Assembly: GCF_030908215.1 (NCBI RefSeq)
Contig: NZ_JAVFJK010000012.1
Location: forward strand, 9,524-73,523
Direction of reading: 5' to 3'
Source: Sinomonas sp. ASV486
GTDB taxonomy: Bacteria > Actinomycetota > Actinomycetes > Actinomycetales > Micrococcaceae
DNA: 64,000 nucleotides
The notes beneath the pieces are model-generated. The model ran no database searches and was not told the origin of the DNA. It worked only from the letters and a program-made list of their open reading frames with translations. A program made the position numbers and the translations under genes. The stretch's first letter is position 1, and every line of letters begins with the position of its first letter. Of the stretch, positions 55,195 through 62,472 are shown piece by piece.

Positions 55195-56148
55195 TCAGTT
55201 CTTGATGCTCAGGAAGTCGGCGGGGCTCTCGACGAAGATCTTGGTGATGGTCTCCTCGTCGACGCCGGCCTTGCGCAGGTCGGGGATGAGCTGCTCGAAG
55301 ATGTAGTTCACGGTGTGGCCCTTGACGCCGGGCCAGCCCAGCGGGCTGCAGTTCGCGTCGGCGGAGGCGAGGACCCGGTCGGCCTGGCCGCCCTGGACGA
55401 AGCGCAAGAAGTGCTCGAGCCGCTTGTTGCGCGGCCGGGCCCAGAAGGGCGGATCGGGCAGCTCGGTCTCGTAGCCGAACGTGTCGAAGCCGAGGCGTCC
55501 GCCCTGCTCGACGATCCAGGTGTCCTGGGTCTTCTCGGCGTTCACGCCGTCGTCGACGTGGCCGAAGAGCACGCGGTCCAGCGGAAGGCCTTCCTCGCGG
55601 AAGATCGCGATGGCGGGCTCGGCGTCGATCGCGAGGTGGGTCAGGATCGGCACACCGGTCTGCACTGCAGCGCGGGCGGCGGCGCGGTAGATCTTCTTGT
55701 CCAAGTCAGTCATGCGCCCGCCCCGGCTCACGCCGACCTTGATGACGCCCGCCTTGGCACCGGTGCCGCCGATACCCACGGTGATCTCGTGGACGAACTG
55801 GGCCGCGAGGTACTCGACGGACGCGTTCGCGAAGTGCGGGAGGGCCGTGTCCCCGCCCACGAACCCGGTGCACGCGACGATGTGCACGCCGGTCTTCGCC
55901 GAGAGGGACTTGTAGTAGTCCACGTCGCGGCCATTGCAGATCCCGGTCGCGTCCACGAACGTCCCGCCGCCGTTCTCATGGAAGGCGCGGAGCTTCGGCA
56001 CGGTCTCCTCGTACCGCTGCTCGGGGGTCTTCCACCACGTAGTGTCCAGCTCTGAGCCGGGCATGCCGTAGCCGATGTGCTCGTGGATGGCCACGAGGCC
56101 GAGTTCTTCGGCGGGAATGGTTCCCAGGACCGTGTTCACCTTGGACAT
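55195..56148 (-). CDS. Phosphotriesterase-family metal hydrolase, intact site
   Basis: 317 residues. All expected binuclear metal ligands are visible: H22-x-H24 in AIHEHIGYG, the carbamylated Lys in GVIKVGVS (about 137), His in PILTHLAID (about 169), His in VLFGHVDDG (about 196) and Asp in ASADANCSP (about 265). The family includes lactonases, phosphotriesterases and resiniferatoxin-binding-like proteins; an amide, ester or lactone substrate is likely. It lies 3 bp downstream of a degenerate paralogue, which suggests the pair acts together. Confidence 0.92.
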   Translation of the reverse strand: MSKVNTVLGTIPAEELGLVAIHEHIGYGMPGSELDTTWWKTPEQRYEETVPKLRAFHENGGGTFVDATGICNGRDVDYYKSLSAKTGVHIVACTGFVGGDTALPHFANASVEYLAAQFVHEITVGIGGTGAKAGVIKVGVSRGGRMTDLDKKIYRAAARAAVQTGVPILTHLAIDAEPAIAIFREEGLPLDRVLFGHVDDGVNAEKTQDTWIVEQGGRLGFDTFGYETELPDPPFWARPRNKRLEHFLRFVQGGQADRVLASADANCSPLGWPGVKGHTVNYIFEQLIPDLRKAGVDEETITKIFVESPADFLSIKN

Positions 56149-56151
56149 GGG

Positions 56152-57189
56152 TCACGCAGCCTTTGTGATCGAGAGGGCCAGGAGGTCGCGCGGGTTGTCC
56201 ACGAGGATGCGCTGGGCGTCCTCGTCGCTCAGGCCCTGCGCCGCCAGGAGGGGCATGAATGCTGAGAGGACGTAGCTGAAGGGCACGTCCGAGTCGGGCT
56301 GGCCCTTCGCGACGCCGATCGCGTTGGACGAGAGCAGGATGCGGTCCGCGTGGCCAACCGCGACGAGCTCGAGCACCGCGGCAACCCGCTCGGCGTCGGT
56401 GAGGTGGTCGGCGTCGTCGTCCAGGCCCACATGGTCGAACGCGACGAAGGCGCCCCGACGGGCGACGGCGAGTGGCGCCCCCGCAGCGACCGCATCCTTG
56501 CGGTCGAGACCGCCGACGACGACGCGGGCGGCCGGGAGCTTCTCGTTCAGGACGACCTCGAGCTCGGCGACGGCATCCTTGCCGTAGCGGATCGAGAGCG
56601 GGACCCCCGTGGCGAGGGCGGTCCGGGCCGCGCCGCGGAACAGGCTCTCGTCCGTGGGCGTCATGCCCGCGCGGGTGGCAGCGGTGGCCACCAGCCCAGC
56701 GGCGCCGCGCCGCTCGACGCGCGGCACCACCATGCCCTCCGTGACCTCCTTGGTGAAGAGGACAGCGAACTTCTCGGCCGGCCACGGCGTGGGCGGATTG
56801 GTCTGCGGCGTGAGGAAGTAGCCCCCGAGCATCTCCTCCGGGCCCATGCCCGTCGAGGCGACGATGTGCACGCCGGTGCTGCGCGAGAGCGCTTCGAGGA
56901 GCAGGACGTCGCGGCCGTGGAACATGCCCGTGCTGTCAACGATGGCCGTTCCGCCGTGCTCGCGGAAGTCCGCGAGCTTGGCCGCCAGGGCCTCGAAGAT
57001 CTCGGCGCGGTCCATCGTGACGTCGAACGCGTACTCGGCGCCCGGGACCACCGAGAGCAGCGCCTCGTGGACCGCGACCACCCCCAGCTCGTCGGCGGGG
57101 ATCGGGCCCAGCACAGTATTGACGGACGTGCCGGGGCGCGGCTCGTCCGTGTGGATATCGCCGAGGGCGATGGCTGTGGGGTGACTCAA
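56152..57189 (-). CDS. Degenerate phosphotriesterase-like protein (metal ligands lost)
   Basis: 345 residues from TTG at 57189, which follows AAAGGAGA by 4 nt. It aligns along its length with the downstream paralogue (shared VNTVLGxIPAxELGxVAxHE and NGRDV/HGRDV blocks). Five of six metal ligands are replaced: HxH is H41-E-A43, the Lys position reads GLVATAAT, the next His is Arg in PLSIRYGKD, the next is Gly in VVVGGLD, and Asp is Asn in LSSNAIG. The frame is intact, so it is probably a structural or regulatory partner and not a pseudogene. Confidence 0.85.
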   Translation of the reverse strand: MSHPTAIALGDIHTDEPRPGTSVNTVLGPIPADELGVVAVHEALLSVVPGAEYAFDVTMDRAEIFEALAAKLADFREHGGTAIVDSTGMFHGRDVLLLEALSRSTGVHIVASTGMGPEEMLGGYFLTPQTNPPTPWPAEKFAVLFTKEVTEGMVVPRVERRGAAGLVATAATRAGMTPTDESLFRGAARTALATGVPLSIRYGKDAVAELEVVLNEKLPAARVVVGGLDRKDAVAAGAPLAVARRGAFVAFDHVGLDDDADHLTDAERVAAVLELVAVGHADRILLSSNAIGVAKGQPDSDVPFSYVLSAFMPLLAAQGLSDEDAQRILVDNPRDLLALSITKAA

Positions 57190-57265
57190 GGCCTCTCCTT
57201 TGGAGCTTGGGGACGGGGGCTTGGGGAAGGGGAAACGCCCGGCGGGAGCCCGGCGTACTGTGCCT

Positions 57266-57296
57266 AGCATCACACTCTCTTTACATGATGTCAAGA
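57266..57296 (-). promoter_or_regulatory. Leftward promoter with 19-bp operator
   Basis: The operator TCTTTACATGATGTCAAGA (57278-57296) is an imperfect dyad, TCTTnACATnATGTnAAGA. On the minus strand it contains TTGACA (57294-57289) as -35. GATGCT (57271-57266) follows after 17 bp as -10. This would drive the degenerate phosphotriesterase-like gene and the leftward operon. Confidence 0.7.
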
Positions 57297-57351
57297 AACT
57301 TTCCATCGCGTTTCCATCGTCACGTCCGCAAATCATGCATCACGTTGTGAC

Positions 57352-57382
57352 TCTTGACACTATGTAAAGATACAGGCAAACT
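57352..57382 (+). promoter_or_regulatory. Rightward promoter with matching 19-bp operator
   Basis: TCTTGACACTATGTAAAGA (57352-57370) is nearly the reverse complement of the leftward operator (2 differences). It holds TTGACA (57354-57359); CAAACT (57377-57382) follows after 17 bp. It drives the MFS-P450 arm. The paired sites should let one repressor, probably the TetR encoded at 61833, switch both arms. Between the sites, TTTCCATCG is repeated twice. Confidence 0.7.
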
Positions 57383-57432
57383 GTGGTGCAGCACACCCCT
57401 CTTCCTCACTTGGAAACGAAGGAGTTTCATCG

Positions 57433-59190
57433 ATGAGTCAGGTCAGCACGACGCCGGGCGGAGGCTCGGCACGTGCCACGTTCGTGGCCGCCTACAGCGC
57501 AGTCACCCTCGCCCAGATCACCAACGCCCTGCCCGGCGCCCTCAACGGCACGTTCGCCAACGACTTCCATACGTCGGGCGCGGGCCTGACTTGGATCGCG
57601 GGCATGTTCATGATGGGAATCGTCGTCTTCGAGCTCAGCTGGGGGCTCCTCGGCGACCTGTTCGGACGGAAGAAGCTCCTCTACGCGGGCGCGGCAGCCA
57701 CCGCCGTCGGCTCCGTCCTCGCCGCGCTCGCGCCGACCACCGGGATGATGATCTTCGCCCAGGCGATCGGCGGCATCGGTGCCGGCATCCTCTTCCCCAT
57801 CTCGCTCTCGATGATCGCCGCCATCACGCCGGACCACCGGGCGCGGGCGCGGGCCATCGCCACGTGGGCGGGCTTCCTCTCGCTCGGCGCAGTCATCTCC
57901 CCCGTGCTCGCAGGCCTCACCGCGCAGATCTTCACGGTTCCCAGCGCGGCCGGAGCACCGGAAGGCGCTACGGCCGTGTTTCACGGCTGGCGCGTCGCCT
58001 ACTACGTCGCGGCCGCACTCGCCGTCGTCGTCCTCGTCGTTGCGGTCCGCGCCACTGACTCCGCCGCCCCCCAGGGACGGAAGCTCGACCTCCCGGGGCA
58101 GTCCACCCTCGCGCTCGGCCTCATCGCTGTCCTCTTCGCGACGGTCCAGGCTGTCGATGCGGGCTTCGGCTCGCCCGAGGTCATCGCGAGCTACGTCGTG
58201 GGCGGCATCCTGCTCGTCCTCTTCGTGGTCATCGAGTCGCGGACCCGCCAGCCGCTCATCCACCTCTCACTGTTCAAGAACAGCGCCTACTCGATCACCG
58301 GAATCGTCGCTGTCACCGGCATGTTCGCGTTCCTCGCGATCGCCTTCAGCACCAGCGTCGCCGTCGGCGGGCTCGCGCTGGCAGACACCTGGAAGGTGGG
58401 CGTGCTGTTCGTCTTCATCCAGGGTCCCGCCTTCCTCCTGATCCCCGTGGTGGGGTGGCTCATCCACCACGTTGCGCCGCGCTGGGCGCTCACCGCCGGC
58501 TTCGCCTTCATGGCCTTGTCCGGCTATTGGCTCTCCACGTTCTCCCTCGGCGTCCCGGAGCAGTTCGGCGGCACCCCGTGGACGGCCTTCATCCTTCCCC
58601 TCCTGTTCCTCGGCATCGGCTTCGCACTCACGATCGGTGCCATCACCGCCGTCGCGATCAACACCGTCCAGCCGAAGGACATCGGCATGGCCTCGGCCAC
58701 GACGAACCTCCTGCGCGACCTCGGGTTCGCCCTCGGTCCGGTGATCGGCTCCGCCATCGCGTTCAGCATCGGCGCGTCGGTCTTCGCAGGCCCCCTCGCC
58801 GGCATCCTCAACGGGGCCGGGCTGCCCGCGGACGCCGTCGCCGGGCTGTCCCAGATACCGCCGCTCGGATTCCTCTCGGGCTGGGATGGCGTCATCGCGC
58901 AGTTCTCAGGTCAAGCGCTTGCCGGGGGCGCGCCCCAGCAGGCAGTCAGCGGCATGGTCGGCGCCCTCGGCGCAGTCCAGCACCAGATCCAAGGTGTAGC
59001 CGGCACATCGCTGGGCCAGGGCTTCCAGATGGTGTACCTCGTGGCCGCCGTCGCGGCGACGGTCTCCGCCCTCCTGACCCTCTTCATCTCCGGGCGCTCG
59101 ACGGCACCCTCCGCTGATGCGATCGCAGAGACCACCGAGGCCAACGCCGAGGCTGCGGCCGATGCGGCCGCCGTGACCTCCAGGGACTGA
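57433..59190 (+). CDS. DHA2-type MFS transporter of the catabolic locus
   Basis: 585 residues with about 14 helices. Helices 1-2 have QITNALPGALNGTFANDFHT and the loop GLLGDLFGRKKLLYAGAAAT (motif A), and a mid-protein block FLSLGAVISPVLAGL resembles motif C. The C-terminal 40 residues are Ala/Glu rich. AAGGAG precedes the ATG. As the first gene of the P450 arm it probably imports the substrate or exports a toxic intermediate. Confidence 0.9.
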   Translation: MSQVSTTPGGGSARATFVAAYSAVTLAQITNALPGALNGTFANDFHTSGAGLTWIAGMFMMGIVVFELSWGLLGDLFGRKKLLYAGAAATAVGSVLAALAPTTGMMIFAQAIGGIGAGILFPISLSMIAAITPDHRARARAIATWAGFLSLGAVISPVLAGLTAQIFTVPSAAGAPEGATAVFHGWRVAYYVAAALAVVVLVVAVRATDSAAPQGRKLDLPGQSTLALGLIAVLFATVQAVDAGFGSPEVIASYVVGGILLVLFVVIESRTRQPLIHLSLFKNSAYSITGIVAVTGMFAFLAIAFSTSVAVGGLALADTWKVGVLFVFIQGPAFLLIPVVGWLIHHVAPRWALTAGFAFMALSGYWLSTFSLGVPEQFGGTPWTAFILPLLFLGIGFALTIGAITAVAINTVQPKDIGMASATTNLLRDLGFALGPVIGSAIAFSIGASVFAGPLAGILNGAGLPADAVAGLSQIPPLGFLSGWDGVIAQFSGQALAGGAPQQAVSGMVGALGAVQHQIQGVAGTSLGQGFQMVYLVAAVAATVSALLTLFISGRSTAPSADAIAETTEANAEAAADAAAVTSRD

Positions 59191-59248
59191 CCGGCCCTCC
59201 CGAAGCCCCCACCAGACCAATTCCAACTTCCCACAGAGAGCACCACCA

Positions 59249-60421
59249 ATGAGCACTCCACTCGAATCAGACATCGACATCTGGTCCGACGAGATCGTCG
59301 TCGACCCCTACCCCGCCTACGCCGAACTGCGCGAGCAGGCCGGTGTGGTCCACCTCCCCAAGAACGACCTCTACGTCCTCACCCGCTATGACGTCATCCG
59401 CGACGCCCTCGGTGATCCGGCGACGTTCTCGTCGACCACGCTCGGCTTCAACCCGATGGTCAACGAGGCGCTGCAGGGGACCTCGCTCGCATCCGACCCG
59501 CCGATGCACACGCAGCTGCGGGCCACGCTGTCGGAGAACCTCACACCGCGCGCACTTCGTGGGCTCAAGGTCGTCATCGACGAGAAGGCAGAGAAGCTCG
59601 TCGCCGAACTCGTCGCCGCGGGCAGCTTCGAAGCCATCGACTCGCTCGCACGGGCCTTCCCGCTCGAGATCGTCGCCGACCTCATCGGCTTCAGCGGGCA
59701 CGTCAAGGACAACATGCTGCGTTGGGGCCAGGCCGCCATGCAGGTGCTCGGCCCGATGAACCAGCGCACGCAGGAGAGCTTCCCCATCGCGGGCGAGCTC
59801 TACGGCTGGTGCTCCTCCGTCAAGGCCGAGGACCTCACTCCGGGCTCGATCGGCCGGGGCATCTTCGACGCCGAGGCCCGCGGCGACATCCCCGAGGGCA
59901 CGGCCGGCCACATCATCCACCAGTACCTCGGCGCCGGCGTGGATACGACTATCGCCTCTATCGGGAACATCGTGGCCCTCTTCGGTCGCCACCCCGAGCA
60001 GCTCGAGATCGTCCGCGAGAACCCGGACCTCGTGCCTGCGGCCTTCGCCGAGGTGCTGCGCTACTGGGTGCCGATCCACATCTGGGGCCGCACCACGACC
60101 CGCGAGGTCGAGATCGACGGCTACACCGTCCCGAAGGGCGCCCAGATCGGACTCCTCATCGGCGCGGGCAACCGCGACCCGCGCCACTACGAGAACCCGG
60201 ACACCTTCGATGTCCGGCGCAACCCGACCGACCACCTCTCGTTCGGCTACGGCCCGCACGGGTGCGCCGGCCAGGGCCTCGCACGGCTCGAAGGACACGC
60301 GATCGTCAGCGCGCTGGCCCGCCAGGTCAAGTCGATCACGATCTCGGAGCCGGTCCGGGTCCCGAGCAACATGACCCGCAGCATTGAGTCCCTCCGCGTC
60401 CTCGGGGTGGTCGCAGCATGA
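59249..60421 (+). CDS. Cytochrome P450
   Basis: 390 residues. The I-helix YLGAGVDTTIAS (about 228), ExxR in AEVLRYW (about 267) and the heme loop FGYGPHGCAGQGLAR (Cys about 339) are all present. The N-terminal half resembles soluble bacterial P450s that oxidise substituted aromatic acids. Its stop overlaps the ferredoxin start (ATGA), so it receives electrons from the next two gene products. Likely reactions are hydroxylation or O-dealkylation. Confidence 0.95.
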   Translation: MSTPLESDIDIWSDEIVVDPYPAYAELREQAGVVHLPKNDLYVLTRYDVIRDALGDPATFSSTTLGFNPMVNEALQGTSLASDPPMHTQLRATLSENLTPRALRGLKVVIDEKAEKLVAELVAAGSFEAIDSLARAFPLEIVADLIGFSGHVKDNMLRWGQAAMQVLGPMNQRTQESFPIAGELYGWCSSVKAEDLTPGSIGRGIFDAEARGDIPEGTAGHIIHQYLGAGVDTTIASIGNIVALFGRHPEQLEIVRENPDLVPAAFAEVLRYWVPIHIWGRTTTREVEIDGYTVPKGAQIGLLIGAGNRDPRHYENPDTFDVRRNPTDHLSFGYGPHGCAGQGLARLEGHAIVSALARQVKSITISEPVRVPSNMTRSIESLRVLGVVAA

Positions 60422-60618
60422 GCAGCCGGATCGAACTCGACCGCCCTCGCTGCGAGGGCCACGGCCTCTGCGAGGAGGCCGCACCCCGGCTCATGCACCT
60501 CGACGACGACGGCGACCTGGTGATCGATGTCGAGGAGGTCGACGGCGCGGATCTCGAGGCCGCCAAGGCGGCCGTCCGCGTATGTCCAGTCGCCGCCCTC
60601 CGCCTGGTCTCGGCATGA
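60418..60618 (+). CDS. [3Fe-4S]-type ferredoxin with a His in the cluster motif
   Basis: 66 residues. The cluster motif is RCEGHGLCEEAAP (C12, H15, C18) with C56-Pro near the end. The second Cys of the usual CxxCxxC is His, typical of P450-partner ferredoxins of actinobacteria. The start overlaps the P450 stop and the stop overlaps the reductase start, so the three genes are coupled. Confidence 0.93.
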   Translation: MSSRIELDRPRCEGHGLCEEAAPRLMHLDDDGDLVIDVEEVDGADLEAAKAAVRVCPVAALRLVSA

Positions 60619-61823
60619 CGGCACCTCTCCGGCGCATCGTCGTCGTCGGCAACGGCATCGCCGGGCTCACCGCCTGCGACTCGCTGCGCTCCGGCGGGTT
60701 CGACGGCGAGCTGACGGTCGTCGGCGCCGAAACGCACCACCCGTACAGCCGCCCGGCTCTGTCGAAGGCGCTCCTGCACGGCGATGATGACCTGAACGCG
60801 CACCAGCTGCCCGAGCCGACGCACGAGGCATCGGTGCTGCTCGGCGTCGGTGCCGCCGGTCTGGACGTCGAGGCGCGCGTCGTCAAGCTCGACGACGGCG
60901 GCGAGGTTCCGTACGACGGCCTGGTCATCGCGTCCGGCTCGCGGGCGCGGCGCCTCGCTCCCGAGGCCGGCCGGTCCCCTGACGGGGCCGGAGCGCAGGA
61001 CGTCACCCTCCGCACGATCGAGGATGCGATCCTGCTCAAGCAGCGCGTCGAGTCCCGGCCCGCCGTCGTCGTCGTGGGCGGCGGGCCCCTCGGCATGGAG
61101 GTCGCCTCCGGCTGCCTCCACGCCGGGTGCGAGGTCACGCTCGTCACGGACGGCCAGCCGCTCGCGCGCCAGCTCGGAGGCTACCTGTCCGAGGTCTTCA
61201 CCTCCGCAGCCGCGCGGCGCGGGCTCCGGTTCGTGCACGGCGGCAAGGCCCGTCTGGCCGGATCCGGCACGGACGCACGGGTGGCTCTCGCCCACGGAAC
61301 GGTGCTGGAGGCGGACCTGATCGTCGCGGCAGTGGGCGATGAGCCGAACACGGGCTGGCTCGCGGGCTCCGGGATCCTTACCGGGGACGGCTCGCTGCGC
61401 GTCGACTCGCGGGGCCGCGTCCGCCCCGACATCGTGGCGGCCGGGGACGTGGCGCACTTCCCGGCCCGGCGGGGCATGGGCCGCGTGCCGCTGTGGACGA
61501 GCGCGATCGATCAGGCCAAGTCCGCGGCGGCGGGCCTGCTGGAGGGCGACTCGGCACCCGAGTTCGACTTCGAGCCATACTTCTGGACCGAAGGCTTCGG
61601 CCTTTCTCTCAAGGCGGTCGGCTTCACGCCGGTGGTCGGCCTCCCGGACTACCTCGAAGAGGGCGCCGTTTCGGAATCGAAGCTGCTGCGATGGCAGCAT
61701 GAGGACGGGTCCGGGACGGCCACGGCGATCAACTACCGGATCGCCATCCCGAAGCTGCGGCGCCTGGCCGGTTCCGGCCCGGAGGCGCTCGCGCGCCCAT
61801 CGCTCACCGCACTCCAGCATTAG
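60615..61823 (+). CDS. FAD-dependent ferredoxin reductase
   Basis: 402 residues. The FAD motif VVVGNGIAGLTACDSL is at about 9-24, PYSRPALSKALLHG follows, and the NAD motif VVVVGGGPLGMEVASG is near 155. IVAAGDVAHFP is the C-terminal FAD contact. It passes electrons from NAD(P)H to the ferredoxin. The ATG at 60615 overlaps the ferredoxin stop. Together with P450 and ferredoxin it makes a complete class I P450 system. Confidence 0.94.
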   Translation: MTAPLRRIVVVGNGIAGLTACDSLRSGGFDGELTVVGAETHHPYSRPALSKALLHGDDDLNAHQLPEPTHEASVLLGVGAAGLDVEARVVKLDDGGEVPYDGLVIASGSRARRLAPEAGRSPDGAGAQDVTLRTIEDAILLKQRVESRPAVVVVGGGPLGMEVASGCLHAGCEVTLVTDGQPLARQLGGYLSEVFTSAAARRGLRFVHGGKARLAGSGTDARVALAHGTVLEADLIVAAVGDEPNTGWLAGSGILTGDGSLRVDSRGRVRPDIVAAGDVAHFPARRGMGRVPLWTSAIDQAKSAAAGLLEGDSAPEFDFEPYFWTEGFGLSLKAVGFTPVVGLPDYLEEGAVSESKLLRWQHEDGSGTATAINYRIAIPKLRRLAGSGPEALARPSLTALQH

Positions 61824-61832
61824 GATCAATCC

Positions 61833-62465
61833 ATGCCTTCATTGCGGGAAGCCCAGAAGCAGCTGACTCGCGACAGGATCGTGCAGCGGGCCCTCGAGCT
61901 GTTCGTCGAGAAGGGGTACTCCGCGACGACGATCGACGAGATCGCCGCCGCGGCGGGCACCACGCGGGTCACGTTCTACGCCTATTACCCGTCCCGCACG
62001 GACCTCATGAAGGACTTCATGGCGCGTGTCAACGAGATGCTCGACCGCGCCTACGGACCCAACAGCGCCTCGACGGCGGCAGAGCTCGTGGACGTGGTCC
62101 ACGAGGGCGCGCTCGAGGGGGTCCTCGCGTGGCTCGAGTCCCGCGCCGCGCTGTGGCCGGTGTTCCGTCCGTACCTCGACGTCCTCGACGAGGCCGCCGC
62201 CGTCGATGCCGAGGTGCGGGATATGGTCGAGTCCTGGCACGAGGAGGTCATCTCGGACATCGTCCGGGGGATGGATCTGGCTGGCCGCTTCCAGGAGGAG
62301 ACCCGCCACATCCGCGGGACGCTGGCCTTCACGCAGCTCGACTACGTCGCGACGCTGTGGACCCGGCGCAAGTACGAGCCGAACCGCGAACATGCGATCG
62401 AGGTGCTCGCCGACAGCTGGTACCACCTGCTCTGCGACGAACCCCGGCCGATTCAGGGCCCATAG
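61833..62465 (+). CDS. TetR family regulator of the catabolic locus
   Basis: 210 residues. The DNA-binding domain is LTRDRIVQRALELFVEKGYS, then IDEIAAAAGTTRVTFYAYYP (about 35-55). The ligand domain is not assignable. It lies 9 bp after the ferredoxin-reductase stop, where TAGGAT could act as its own -10 (6 nt before the ATG) or as a weak ribosome site. Its position makes it the best candidate for the two 19-bp operators at 57278 and 57352. Confidence 0.9.
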   Translation: MPSLREAQKQLTRDRIVQRALELFVEKGYSATTIDEIAAAAGTTRVTFYAYYPSRTDLMKDFMARVNEMLDRAYGPNSASTAAELVDVVHEGALEGVLAWLESRAALWPVFRPYLDVLDEAAAVDAEVRDMVESWHEEVISDIVRGMDLAGRFQEETRHIRGTLAFTQLDYVATLWTRRKYEPNREHAIEVLADSWYHLLCDEPRPIQGP

Positions 62466-62472
62466 GCCTAGG

